A stretch of DNA of 64,000 bases. Origin: Anaerolineaceae bacterium. GTDB taxonomy: Bacteria > Chloroflexota > Anaerolineae > Anaerolineales > Villigracilaceae. Every line of letters starts with the position of its first letter. Position 1 is the first letter of the stretch. The DNA lies in the NCBI GenBank assembly GCA_009772985.1, contig WOUS01000010.1, forward strand, positions 86,336-150,335, read 5' to 3'. The notes beneath the pieces are model-generated. The model was not told where the DNA came from and made no database searches. It saw only the letters and a program-made list of their open reading frames with translations. The position numbers and the translations under genes were made by a program. Of the stretch, positions 17,604 to 25,531 are shown piece after piece.

Positions 17604-18608
17604 ATGATTCCCCGCCTCCACTTCGCCCACCTCCCCACCCCCATCGAACCGATGCCGCGCCTGAGTGCCCTGCTCGGCGGGCCGCGCCTGCTGGTCAAGC
17701 GCGACGACCAGACGGGGCTGGCCTTCGGCGGCAACAAGACCCGCAAACTGGAGTTTCTCGTCGCCGAGGCGCAGGGACAGGGCGCGCGGACGCTCATCAC
17801 GGCGGGCGCAATCCAGTCCAACCATTGCCGCCAGACCGCGGCCGCGGCAGCCCGTTTCGGCTTTGACTGCACACTCGTCCTTTCCGGCGAGCCGCCCGCA
17901 CAGGCCTCCGCCAACCTCCTGCTGGACGGGTTGTTCGGCGCACAAATCGTCTGGGCGGGAGCGCGCGAGCGGCGCGACCGCGTGCTGGCTGAGACAGTCG
18001 AGCGCGCGCAGGCCGAAGGCAGGGAACCGTACCTCGTCCCGTACGGCGGGTCCAGCCCGACCGGGGCGCTGGGGTACGCGTTCGCCGTCGAGGAGTTGAT
18101 GAAACAGACGAAACCTTGCGAAGGTTCGGAACCTTCGCAAGGCTGCCCGGACTGGTTCGTGTTTGCTTCATCTTCCGGCGGCACGCAGGCCGGACTGGTT
18201 CTCGGAGCACGCGTCTTCGGCTATCGCGGCAAAATCCTCGGCATCAGCATTGACGAGCCGCAGCGCGCCCTGCAAGAGCACGTGGCGGCGCTCGCGTCCG
18301 GGACCAGCGAACGGCTCGGCCCGCGCATCGAGTTCACGCCGGACGAGGTGCTGGTGGATGCCGGTTACTGCGCGGCCGGCTACGGGGTCCTGACCGCCGC
18401 GGAGCGCGAAGCCATCCAACTCTTCGCAAAATACGAAGGCCTCCTGCTCGACCCGGTCTACACCGGGCGCGCCGCCGCCGGGATGCTCGACCTCATCCGC
18501 AAGGGGTTCTTCGGGAAAGACGAAACCGTCCTGTTCTGGCACACCGGCGGCCAGCCGGCGCTGTTCGCTGAGCAGTATCAGTCGGCATTGCTTGCGGCGG
18601 ATTTGTAA
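17604..18608 (+). CDS. PLP-dependent D-cysteine desulfhydrase / ACC deaminase family enzyme
   Basis: A fold-type II PLP enzyme of 334 residues. The lysine in LAFGGNKTRKLEFL would form the PLP imine, and GAIQSNHCRQTAAAAA is the phosphate-side helix region of the D-cysteine desulfhydrase/ACC deaminase group. VPYGGSSPTGALGYAFA and FASSSGGTQAGL continue the family pattern. D-cysteine desulfhydrase makes pyruvate, sulfide and ammonia; ACC deaminase cannot be excluded. The start at 17604 is preferred to an ATG at 17592 because GGAG lies 6 bases before it. Residues about 170-180 (KPCEGSEPSQG) come from a perfect palindrome at 18114-18142 inserted in frame. Confidence 0.88.
   Translation: MIPRLHFAHLPTPIEPMPRLSALLGGPRLLVKRDDQTGLAFGGNKTRKLEFLVAEAQGQGARTLITAGAIQSNHCRQTAAAAARFGFDCTLVLSGEPPAQASANLLLDGLFGAQIVWAGARERRDRVLAETVERAQAEGREPYLVPYGGSSPTGALGYAFAVEELMKQTKPCEGSEPSQGCPDWFVFASSSGGTQAGLVLGARVFGYRGKILGISIDEPQRALQEHVAALASGTSERLGPRIEFTPDEVLVDAGYCAAGYGVLTAAEREAIQLFAKYEGLLLDPVYTGRAAAGMLDLIRKGFFGKDETVLFWHTGGQPALFAEQYQSALLAADL
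18114..18142. repeat. Perfect 13-bp palindrome inside the PLP enzyme gene
   Basis: CCTTGCGAAGGTT and AACCTTCGCAAGG flank a 3-base loop. The same CCTTGCGAAGG stem occurs downstream of tsaD at 24584-24616, so this is a dispersed element and not part of the ancestral gene. Confidence 0.85.
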
Positions 18609-18616
18609 TCCGCCGC
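18594..18616. repeat. Palindrome spanning the stop codon of the PLP enzyme gene
   Basis: GCGGCGGATT and AATCCGCCGC surround TGT, so the TAA stop at 18606 lies within the hairpin. A partial repetition of the right arm (AGGATTACA) follows. Confidence 0.75.
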
Positions 18617-18691
18617 CGCAGGATTACACGTGTACCCGGCAGGGTAAATCCGCGGGAGCATCTTCTCTGCGCTTGCCCGCCTCCATCGGGG

Positions 18692-18697
18692 TATAAT
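18692..18697 (+). promoter_or_regulatory. -10 box TATAAT, probable leaderless start
   Basis: TATAAT ends 7 bases before the ATG at 18705, and no ribosome-binding sequence lies between. A TTGCCC lies 13 bases upstream of the box, closer than the usual 16-18. Confidence 0.5.
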
Positions 18698-18704
18698 TCA
18701 CCCA

Positions 18705-19145
18705 ATGGAACACCCCCGCCCACTCTCCCCCTTCCGTTCCTTCCTCCCCTCCGCCCTCATCCTGTTCCTCGTTGGCTGGGGCGGGCTGGCCCTGCTCTTC
18801 ACTTTCAGCCTGCCCGACGTCTGGCCGCGCTGGACCTTCTTCGTTCTCTGGGACCTCGCCCTGACCGGCACGGCCCTGCCCGCGGCCTGGTTCCTCAACC
18901 TGCGCTTCCCCGGCACGCCCTCCGCCGGCGACGCGGTCGTTGTCCGGCAGGCCATCTGGGCCGGCGTTTACGGCGCAACGCTGGCCTGGCTGCAACTCGG
19001 CGGCGTCGCCTCGCTGTGGATCATCGTCGGGCTGGCCGCGGGACTGGCCGCCATCGAGACGCTCATCCGCATGAGGGAACGCTCGCTCTGGCAGCCGCCC
19101 GCAACGGAAGAGGACGAACCGGAGACCGATGACCAGCCTGCGTAA
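18705..19145 (+). CDS. Small integral membrane protein of unknown function
   Basis: A 146-residue protein with about four membrane helices (near residues 15-35, 45-65, 78-98 and 100-120) and an acidic C-terminal tail ending EEDEPETDDQPA. I do not recognise the family. Its 3' end overlaps the start of selA by 17 bases, so the two are co-transcribed from the TATAAT just upstream. Confidence 0.75.
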   Translation: MEHPRPLSPFRSFLPSALILFLVGWGGLALLFTFSLPDVWPRWTFFVLWDLALTGTALPAAWFLNLRFPGTPSAGDAVVVRQAIWAGVYGATLAWLQLGGVASLWIIVGLAAGLAAIETLIRMRERSLWQPPATEEDEPETDDQPA

Positions 19146-20502
19146 CCTCCCCTCGGTGGAACAACTGCTCCAGACCCAACAGGCGGCGGAACTGGTCGCC
19201 GCTTACGGCCGCCCGCTGACCTTGAGCGCCATCCGCGGCGCGCTGGACCTGGTGCGGGCGCGCGTTTCGAAGCGCCGCGACGCCACCCTGCCCGACCGCG
19301 AAGGTCTGCTCGCCCTGGCCGCCGAATCCCTGTCCGCGTGGACGCGCCCGACGCTGCTGCCGGTCATCAACGCCACCGGCGTGATCCTGCACACCAACCT
19401 GGGCCGCGCGCCTCTCTCCGCCGCCTCCATCGCCGCCATGGACGCAGTCTCGCGCGGCTACTCCACGCTCGAGTTCGACCTGGCCACCGGCAAGCGCGGC
19501 TCGCGCCTCGTCCACGCCGAATCCCTGCTGCGGCGGCTGACCGGCGCGGAAGCGGCGGTGGTCGTCAACAACAACGCCGCGGCGGTGCTGCTCACGCTGA
19601 GCGCGCTGGCCGCCCGCAAGCGCGTCGTCATCGCCCGCTCGCAACTGGTGGAGATCGGCGGCGGCTTCCGCGTCCCCGACGTGATGAAGCAGTCCGGCGC
19701 AAAACTGGTCGAAGTTGGGACGACGAACAAGACCCGGCTCACAGATTACGAGGACGCGCTGGAGGAAGGGGCCGCGCTCGTCCTGCGCGCGCACCAGTCC
19801 AACTTCAAGATTGTCGGCTTCACCGAGGAGCCGGAGTGGAAGGAAATCGTCGCCGCCGCGCACCGGGCCGGGGTCCCGTGCGTGGACGACCTCGGTTCCG
19901 GCGCGCTGCTCGACACGGCGCGCTTCGGTCTCGCCCACGAGCCAACCGTCCAGGAATCCCTGGCCGCCGGCGCGGACGTGGTCTGCTTTTCCGGCGACAA
20001 ACTGCTCGGCGGGCCGCAGGCGGGCATCATCGTCGGCAAAGCGGACCTGCTGGCGAAGATCAAGAAGCACCCGCTGGCGCGCGCCATCCGCGCCGACAAA
20101 CTGTGTCTCGCCGCGCTGACGGCCACGCTCCTGCACTATCTCAAGGACGAGGCCGAGCGCGAGATCCCGGCCTGGCGGATGATCGCCGCCGCGCCGGGGC
20201 AGGTCAAGAAGCGCGCCAAAGCCTGGGCCGCCGAACTGGGCCAGGGCGAGGTGGCCGCCAGCCGGTCCACGGTGGGAGGCGGCAGCCTGCCCGGCGAGAG
20301 CCTGCCGACGTTCGTACTAAGCCTGGCGGTGAAAAGTCCCGCCAAATTCCTGGACGGCCTGCGCCTCCAGTCGCCGCCCGTCATCGCCCGCACAGAGAAC
20401 GACCGCATCCTGCTCGACCCGCGCACGGTCCTGCCGGAACAGGACGGCGCGCTGCTGGTGAACCTGATGAATGCCCTGCGCAAGAAATCCGCAGCCGTGT
20501 GA
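19129..20502 (+). CDS. selA: L-seryl-tRNA(Sec) selenium transferase
   Basis: A 457-residue SelA, which converts Ser-tRNA(Sec) to selenocysteinyl-tRNA using selenophosphate. Family marks are LRNLPSVEQLL at the start, VINATGVILHTNLGRAPLS, AEAAVVVNNNAAAVLL, the Asp in CVDDLGSGALLD and the PLP lysine near residue 291 in FSGDKLLGGPQAG. The length is normal for bacterial SelA. It overlaps the membrane protein gene upstream. SelB, tRNA-Sec and any selenoprotein gene are not in this window. Confidence 0.95.
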   Translation: MTSLRNLPSVEQLLQTQQAAELVAAYGRPLTLSAIRGALDLVRARVSKRRDATLPDREGLLALAAESLSAWTRPTLLPVINATGVILHTNLGRAPLSAASIAAMDAVSRGYSTLEFDLATGKRGSRLVHAESLLRRLTGAEAAVVVNNNAAAVLLTLSALAARKRVVIARSQLVEIGGGFRVPDVMKQSGAKLVEVGTTNKTRLTDYEDALEEGAALVLRAHQSNFKIVGFTEEPEWKEIVAAAHRAGVPCVDDLGSGALLDTARFGLAHEPTVQESLAAGADVVCFSGDKLLGGPQAGIIVGKADLLAKIKKHPLARAIRADKLCLAALTATLLHYLKDEAEREIPAWRMIAAAPGQVKKRAKAWAAELGQGEVAASRSTVGGGSLPGESLPTFVLSLAVKSPAKFLDGLRLQSPPVIARTENDRILLDPRTVLPEQDGALLVNLMNALRKKSAAV

Positions 20503-20541
20503 CGGGGTTATTGCTATAAATCCCCTTTCGCACACCTGACC

Positions 20542-21354
20542 ATGATGAAACGTACCGACATCCTCCGCGTACTCAAACAGACCAGCCGGACTTTCTATAT
20601 CCCCATCTCCCGGCTCCCGGCGCAGTTGCAGGACACCGTTGGCTCGGCCTACCTGTGCATGCGCGCGATTGATGAGATCGAAGACCACCCGTCGCTGGAC
20701 AACAAAACCAAAGCCTTCCTGCTCCACCGGCTGAGTTGGGCTTTGCAAGCCGGCATTGCCGGACCCGGAACAGGCATCGCCCAGGTGGACGTGCTTTTTG
20801 CCTCCTACCGGCGGCTGCTCCCCGAAGTGACCCTGCGCATCGGCGACTGGCTCGCCCGCATCCCCACCGGCATCGCGCCGCGCGTCTGGGACGCGACCAT
20901 CGCCATGGCCGACCGCATGGCGTACTGGACGGAGCACAACTGGGAAATCCTGAGCGAGGACGACCTGAACAGTTACACCTTCAGCGTGGCCGGCTCGGTG
21001 GGACTGCTCATCTGCGACATCTGGACCTGGTTCGACGGCACGCAGATCGACCGGGAGGCTGCCATCCGCTTCGGGCGCGGACTCCAGTCCGTGAACATCC
21101 TGCGCAACCGCGCCGAAGACGCCGAGCGCAAGGTCAGTTTCTACCCGTCCGGCTGGACAGACCGGGAGATGTTCGCCTACGCCCACAAGCAGCTCGAACT
21201 GGCGAAGGCCAGCATCACGACGGTCCACGCCCAGACCTTCCGCAGCATGGTGGACATCCCGCTGGCGCTGGCGGAAGCGACGCTCGATGCGCTCGAAAAC
21301 GGCCAGCCCAAGTTGACCCGCAGCCAGGTCTTGCAGATTGTGGGACATGTTTAG
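20542..21354 (+). CDS. Squalene/phytoene synthase family protein
   Basis: A 270-residue head-to-head prenyl synthase-like protein. It carries the first Asp-rich motif in MRAIDEIEDH and a second region, QSVNILRNRAEDAERKVSFYP, which corresponds to the NxxRDxxED motif although the position normally D after R is N here. FYIPISRLP near the start is also typical. The enzyme would condense two prenyl diphosphates to squalene- or phytoene-like C30/C40 products. No cyclase or desaturase is nearby, so the product is unclear. Confidence 0.85.
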   Translation: MMKRTDILRVLKQTSRTFYIPISRLPAQLQDTVGSAYLCMRAIDEIEDHPSLDNKTKAFLLHRLSWALQAGIAGPGTGIAQVDVLFASYRRLLPEVTLRIGDWLARIPTGIAPRVWDATIAMADRMAYWTEHNWEILSEDDLNSYTFSVAGSVGLLICDIWTWFDGTQIDREAAIRFGRGLQSVNILRNRAEDAERKVSFYPSGWTDREMFAYAHKQLELAKASITTVHAQTFRSMVDIPLALAEATLDALENGQPKLTRSQVLQIVGHV

Positions 21355-21435
21355 AGATTCAACGCGAATTTTGTGTCATTCGCGGCATGTGTCCCCGTAC
21401 TTTGGGGATTCGCGTTAAAAAACTCAAGGAGCAAC
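21355..21435. repeat. Inverted repeat AACGCGAAT...ATTCGCGTT
   Basis: The short spacer carries AACGCGAATTTTGTGTCATTCGCG and, after GTCCCCGTACTTTGGGGAT, ATTCGCGTT. It resembles the CGCGAAG-type repeat at 17519 in style. An AAGGAG for the next gene follows it. Confidence 0.6.
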
Positions 21436-22689
21436 ATGAAATCCGACCTCGACGTCCTCATGCAATCCAGGAACCTCGACGCCATCCTCGTCCTCGGCAA
21501 CGCCGAGCACAACCCGCCCATGTACTACCTGACCGGCGGCGGGCACGTCTCCAGCGCGACGCTCATCAAGAAGCGCGGCGGGGAAGCCGTTCTCTTCCAC
21601 CAGGACATGGAACGCGGCGAGGCAGAAAAAACCGGGCTGCAGATCCGCTCGTACAGCGAGTATCCATACAAGGAACTGCTCAACGAAGCGGGGAACGATC
21701 CCGCGCTGGCGGCGGCCATCCGTCTCAAGCGCATGTTCGCGGACCTGGGACTCGTCCGCGGGCGCGTCGGGCTGTACGGCCACACGGACATCTCCTCCAC
21801 GTTCGCCATGCTGACCCACTTGCGGCGCATCCTGCCCGAGGTCGAGATCGTCGGCGAAGCGCGCGACGGGTCGCTGTTCATGTACGCCATGGAGACGAAA
21901 GACGAGGCCGAGGTGGCCCGCCTCCGCCGCATCGGACGCGTCACCACCGAGGTGGTCGGCCTAACCGCCGATTACCTGACATCGCGCGAAGTCCGCAGCG
22001 ACGAAGTCCTGCTCAAGGAAGACGGTTCGCCGCTGACGGTCGGCGACGTGAAAGAGAAGATCAACCTGTGGCTGGCCGAGCGCGGCGCGTCGCCGACCGA
22101 GGGCTACATCTTCTCCATCGGCCGCGACGCCGGCCTGCCTCACTCGCAGGGCAATCTCTCCGACCTGCTGCGGCTGGGACAGACCATCGTGTTCGATATT
22201 TATCCGCAGGAGAACGGCGGCGGCTATTTCTACGATTTCACCCGGACGTGGAGCCTGGGTTACGCCACGCCGGAAGCGCAAAAATTGTACAACCAGGTAA
22301 AAGTCGTCTTCGACAAGGTGATGGAGAACTTCGACCTGAACGCCCCGTTCAAGGACCTGAACCGCATGGTCTGCGAGGAATTCGAGAAAATGGGACACCA
22401 GTCGCCGCTCAACACCGCAGCGCCGGTCGAGGGCTACGTTCACTCACTCGGGCATGGGCTGGGGCTGAACGTCCACGAGCGGCCCTGGTCCGGGCTGACG
22501 GCCAACGACGATAACATACTGAGGCCGGGCGTGATCGTCACTTCCGAGCCGGGGCTGTACTATCCAGAAAAAGGCATGGGCGTGCGCATCGAGGATTCCC
22601 TCTGGGTACGCCCGGATGGGAAGGCGGAGATCCTGGCCGAGTATCCGTATGATTTTGTGCTGAAAATGAAGAAGTGGAAAAACGGGTAG
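21436..22689 (+). CDS. M24 family metallopeptidase (Xaa-Pro aminopeptidase-like)
   Basis: A 417-residue two-domain peptidase. The N-terminal creatinase-like domain (about 1-150) precedes a pita-bread catalytic domain. The five metal ligands are visible: Asp in IVFDIYP, Asp in FYDFTRTW, His in SLGHGLGL, Glu in TSEPGLY and Glu in VRIEDSL. It probably cleaves N-terminal residues before proline in the cytosol. The start is set by AAGGAG 5 bases upstream of the ATG. Confidence 0.92.
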   Translation: MKSDLDVLMQSRNLDAILVLGNAEHNPPMYYLTGGGHVSSATLIKKRGGEAVLFHQDMERGEAEKTGLQIRSYSEYPYKELLNEAGNDPALAAAIRLKRMFADLGLVRGRVGLYGHTDISSTFAMLTHLRRILPEVEIVGEARDGSLFMYAMETKDEAEVARLRRIGRVTTEVVGLTADYLTSREVRSDEVLLKEDGSPLTVGDVKEKINLWLAERGASPTEGYIFSIGRDAGLPHSQGNLSDLLRLGQTIVFDIYPQENGGGYFYDFTRTWSLGYATPEAQKLYNQVKVVFDKVMENFDLNAPFKDLNRMVCEEFEKMGHQSPLNTAAPVEGYVHSLGHGLGLNVHERPWSGLTANDDNILRPGVIVTSEPGLYYPEKGMGVRIEDSLWVRPDGKAEILAEYPYDFVLKMKKWKNG

Positions 22690-22698
22690 GAGGTTGAA

Positions 22699-23445
22699 AT
22701 GTCTATAGACACTATCTTAGGTATAAGTGGCACCATTCTCGGGATAATTGGTTTAATAACCGGTTATATATTTTATCGAAAAGGATTGAGGGTAAAAATC
22801 CCTACAGTTTCTATTTTTGGCAACACTTTAGTTCAAGAATCGATTTCAAAATTTAATGGGATAGAAATCTTTTATAAAGGTAACAAAGTTGATGATCTCA
22901 CAGTGACTAAAGTTCTACTATGGAATCAAGGAAGAGAAACTATAAGCAGAAACGATCTAGTAGAAGCGAATCCTTTGCGGATAGAGATTGAGGGTGAAAG
23001 CAAAATTTTTGATGTTAGCATTATAAAAACCATGAATCCTGCAAATCAATTTTCTGCCATTTTAAAGCCTGATGGAAAATCTGCCGAGATTGTTTTTGAT
23101 TATGTCGATAAAGACCAAGGAGCTGTAATTCAAGTGATTCACACAAGTAAGGATTCAAAATCAATAAAAGTCAAAGGAGACTTTAAGGGGGCTGTTTTAG
23201 AATCTTATCTTCCTCAGAATGAATTAAAGCGCGGAATTTCGAAACTGGTTTTTCCGCTCTTAAGTTTCGTGGTTCTCATCGGGAGTCTCAAGCTTTATAC
23301 CACAACCAAATCAACTCTTATTCTCTTTATAGCTATAGGTATTTCACTTGTCCTCCAAATAACAAGTCCGCTTGTGGAACGCTACTTAAGAACCCGCAAA
23401 ATTCCTACTGGGTTTAAGAGCGTAATTGGAAATAGTTTTGATTAG
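22699..23445 (+). CDS. AT-rich orphan membrane protein
   Basis: A 248-residue protein with one N-terminal membrane helix (about residues 7-25), a central soluble domain of about 150 residues predicted to be beta-rich, and two C-terminal helices (about 180-220). The codon usage is AT-rich (many AAA, ATT, TTT) in contrast to the genes on both sides, so recent acquisition is likely. I recognise no family. It is 9 bases after the peptidase stop with a usable GGAGG, and could be co-transcribed. Confidence 0.75.
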   Translation: MSIDTILGISGTILGIIGLITGYIFYRKGLRVKIPTVSIFGNTLVQESISKFNGIEIFYKGNKVDDLTVTKVLLWNQGRETISRNDLVEANPLRIEIEGESKIFDVSIIKTMNPANQFSAILKPDGKSAEIVFDYVDKDQGAVIQVIHTSKDSKSIKVKGDFKGAVLESYLPQNELKRGISKLVFPLLSFVVLIGSLKLYTTTKSTLILFIAIGISLVLQITSPLVERYLRTRKIPTGFKSVIGNSFD

Positions 23446-23501
23446 CTGGGCTGTGGAAACTCGCTTTTAGTTTAGCTAAAGGGGAAATCTAGCTTTCTTT
23501 C

Positions 23502-23540
23502 ATGCCCGGATGTTGACGTCCGGGCGGATAACGCTATAAT
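23502..23540 (+). promoter_or_regulatory. tsaD promoter with palindrome over the -35
   Basis: TTGACG (23513-23518) and TATAAT (23535-23540) are separated by 16 bases. The -10 ends 7 bases before the tsaD ATG, so the mRNA should be leaderless. The -35 sits inside a palindrome, GCCCGGATG-TTGA-CGTCCGGGC, which could be an operator or a hairpin of the upstream transcript. Confidence 0.65.
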
Positions 23541-23547
23541 CATCCTG

Positions 23548-24576
23548 ATGACTGACCTAAAACCTGCCCGAATTTTAGCCATCGAAACCTCCTGCGATGA
23601 GACCGCCGCGGCCGTGCTCGAAAACGGACGCGCGCTCATCGCCTCCACCGTCGCCTCGCAAATGGACATGCACGCCCGCTACGGCGGCGTCTTCCCGGAA
23701 GTGGCCGCGCGCCAGCACGTGCTGTCCATCGTGCCGGTCATCGAAGAGACGCTTGCCAAAGCCCACATGACCATCGGCGACATGGACGCCGTCGCCGCCA
23801 CGCGCGGACCCGGCCTGGCCGGCGCGCTGGTGGTCGGGTTGAACGCGGCCAAGGGCCTGGCGATGGGCGCAGGCAAGCCGCTCATCGGCGTGAATCACCT
23901 CGAGGGACACATCTACTCCGCCTGGCTGCACGCCGCGGACGAGGTTCCGCCGCCCGAGCCGGAGTTCCCGGTGCTGGCGCTGCTCGTCTCGGGCGGGCAC
24001 AGCGAACTCAACCTGATGGAATCGCACCTGACCTACAAACGCCTCGGCGCGACCCTCGACGACGCGGCCGGCGAAGCGTTCGACAAGGTGGCGCGGCTGC
24101 TCGGGCTTCCCTACCCCGGCGGGCCGTCGGTCCAGAAGGCGGCGGAGGAAGGCGACCCGGCCGCGTTCAAGTTCCCGCGCGCCTGGCTGGAGGGGACTTA
24201 CAACTTCTCGTTCAGCGGCCTGAAAACTGCCGTGCTGAAAGAAGTCAAACGGCTGGAAAGCGAAGGCAAGCCAATCCCGGTCGCGGACATGGCCGCCAGT
24301 TTCCAGAAAGCAGTCATCGAGGTGCTGTTCGAGAAGACGATGCAGGCGGCGCGCGAGCACGGCGTGAAAGACATCATCGTGGGCGGCGGCGTCTCGGCCA
24401 ACACGCCCCTGCGGAATGCGTTCCTGTCGCAGAAGGAATTCAAAGTCCACATCCCGCCCCTGCGGTACTGCACCGACAACGCCGCCATGGTCGCCGCGGC
24501 CGGATATTTCCGCTACGCGCTCGGCCACACCGACGGGATGGAGATTGACATCCTGCCCACCTGGCCGCTTTCGTAA
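23548..24576 (+). CDS. tsaD: tRNA N6-adenosine threonylcarbamoyltransferase TsaD
   Basis: A 342-residue TsaD/Kae1 protein that transfers threonylcarbamoyl to A37 of ANN-decoding tRNAs. Seen are ILAIETSCDETAAA, the metal-binding histidines in HVLS and the HLEGHIYSAW region, LLVSGGHSEL, FDKVARLLGLPYPGGP and GGGVSANTPLR. It converges with a Sua5/TsaC-like gene about 320 bases away, which makes the intermediate for the same modification. A second palindrome of the CCTTGCGAAGG type follows its stop. Confidence 0.95.
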   Translation: MTDLKPARILAIETSCDETAAAVLENGRALIASTVASQMDMHARYGGVFPEVAARQHVLSIVPVIEETLAKAHMTIGDMDAVAATRGPGLAGALVVGLNAAKGLAMGAGKPLIGVNHLEGHIYSAWLHAADEVPPPEPEFPVLALLVSGGHSELNLMESHLTYKRLGATLDDAAGEAFDKVARLLGLPYPGGPSVQKAAEEGDPAAFKFPRAWLEGTYNFSFSGLKTAVLKEVKRLESEGKPIPVADMAASFQKAVIEVLFEKTMQAAREHGVKDIIVGGGVSANTPLRNAFLSQKEFKVHIPPLRYCTDNAAMVAAAGYFRYALGHTDGMEIDILPTWPLS

Positions 24577-24583
24577 AACAGCA

Positions 24584-24616
24584 AACCTTGCGAAGGGCTC
24601 AAACCTTCGCAAGGTT
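24584..24616. repeat. Perfect 13-bp palindrome downstream of tsaD
   Basis: AACCTTGCGAAGG and CCTTCGCAAGGTT flank GGCTCAA-type loop bases. It is the same stem as the one inserted in the PLP enzyme gene at 18114. Confidence 0.85.
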
Positions 24617-24629
24617 CTTAGTAAAGACC

Positions 24630-24740
24630 AAACCCCGCGAGGGCCAACGAGGCTCCCGCGGGGTTTGTAGAGGAGAATGCAACCTTTATTATATCCAGCC
24701 AGTTTAGAGCGAGGTGAATGGAACTTAAGACGAAGATTAG
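24630..24740 (-). ncRNA. Candidate small RNA unit A (promoter plus terminal hairpin)
   Basis: Read on the minus strand, TATAAT (24688-24693) is followed about 20 bases later by a CTCCTC stretch and then a strong hairpin AAACCCCGCG...CGCGGGGTTT (24630-24666), with a few T residues after it. A transcript of roughly 50-60 bases would result. The block 24670-24709 is repeated in unit B with 5 differences in 40. No -35 match is convincing. Alternatively the plus-strand hairpin simply ends the tsaD transcript. Confidence 0.4.
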
Positions 24741-24784
24741 AAAAACATGACGAATTTGTGAACCTGCGCGCCCCGTTTTAAACC

Positions 24785-24900
24785 ACAAACCCCTGCTGGA
24801 CCAGCCCTGGTCCTGGAGGGGTTTGTGAGGAGGAGAATACTCCCTTTATTATATGCAGCCAGGTTAGAGGCACATGAGGGGGAACTGAAAATAAGATTAG
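24785..24900 (-). ncRNA. Candidate small RNA unit B (tandem copy of unit A)
   Basis: This has the same layout as unit A. On the minus strand TATAAT is followed by AAAGGGAGTATTCTCCTCCTC and a hairpin ACAAACCCCT...AGGGGTTTGT (24785-24826). The hairpin arms differ from unit A in sequence while the stem is kept, a pattern expected from compensatory change. The last bases overlap the end of the Sua5-like gene. Confidence 0.4.
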
Positions 24901-25523
24901 AATTCCAGCCCCAGGACGCGCTGAATTTCAGCCTGCGTCACCGGCCCCTCGCGCAGGATCTTCGGCTCCGCCCCAACGCAATCCACCACCGTGGATGGGA
25001 CGCCGCCGGGAGTTTTTCCGCCGTCGAGGATGAGGGCGATCCGTCCGCCCAACTGCGCCAGGACTTCGGACGCGCTGGACGGGCTGGGCTGCCCGGACCG
25101 GTTGGCCGACGTCACCGCCATCGGACCGGCAGCCTGCAGCAGCCTCCGTGCCGCGGCGTGACCCGGCACGCGCACCCCCACCGTCGCGGCCGCCGAGACC
25201 GCCTCGGGCAGGGACGGGCGCTTCGGCACAACCAGCGTCAGCGGACCGGGCCAGAAGCGGGCGGCGAGCGCCAACGCCATCGGCGGGACTTCCGCCGCCA
25301 CCTTCGTCAGGTCGTCCGCGCTGCCGAGCAGCACCGGGATGGCCTTCTCGTTCGGGCGGTCCTTGACGGCGTAAATACTTTCCACCGCCGCGGCGTCGAA
25401 TGCCAGCGCGCCGACGCCGTAAACCGTGTCGGTCGGGAAGGCCACCAGTCCGCCGTTGCGGAGAATTTCCAGCGCAAGCAGCAGGCTGTCCGCAGAAGAA
25501 ACCGAAACGATTTTTGTGTTCAT
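24897..25523 (-). CDS. Sua5/YciO/YrdC family threonylcarbamoyl-AMP synthase
   Basis: A 208-residue YrdC-domain protein making threonylcarbamoyl-AMP from threonine, bicarbonate and ATP, the first step of t6A synthesis. Seen are GGLVAFPTDTVYGVGALAF at the N-terminus, KDRPNEKAIPVLLG, FWPGPLTLVVPKRP, VGVRVPGHAAARRLL and SANRSGQPS. It has no C-terminal Sua5 domain. The ATG at 25523 has AGGA just upstream; a TTG 12 bases earlier is less likely. It is the last gene of the RF1-PrmC operon, and its start lies 8 bases after the PrmC stop. Confidence 0.92.
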   Translation of the reverse strand: MNTKIVSVSSADSLLLALEILRNGGLVAFPTDTVYGVGALAFDAAAVESIYAVKDRPNEKAIPVLLGSADDLTKVAAEVPPMALALAARFWPGPLTLVVPKRPSLPEAVSAAATVGVRVPGHAAARRLLQAAGPMAVTSANRSGQPSPSSASEVLAQLGGRIALILDGGKTPGGVPSTVVDCVGAEPKILREGPVTQAEIQRVLGLEF

Positions 25524-25531
25524 TATTCCTG

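Larger units (their letters stand above)
24577..24896. other. Gene-free spacer between tsaD and the Sua5-like gene
   Basis: These 320 bases hold no plausible protein gene. They contain a perfect palindrome (24584-24616, AACCTTGCGAAGG with CCTTCGCAAGGTT) and then two tandem related units, each a GC-rich hairpin plus a conserved AT-rich block, described separately. Confidence 0.8.

Noticed and set aside
24584..24900. Possible CRISPR array from repeated blocks
   Set aside because: Only two copies of a 40-base block plus hairpins of different sequence, with no regular spacers and no cas genes nearby.
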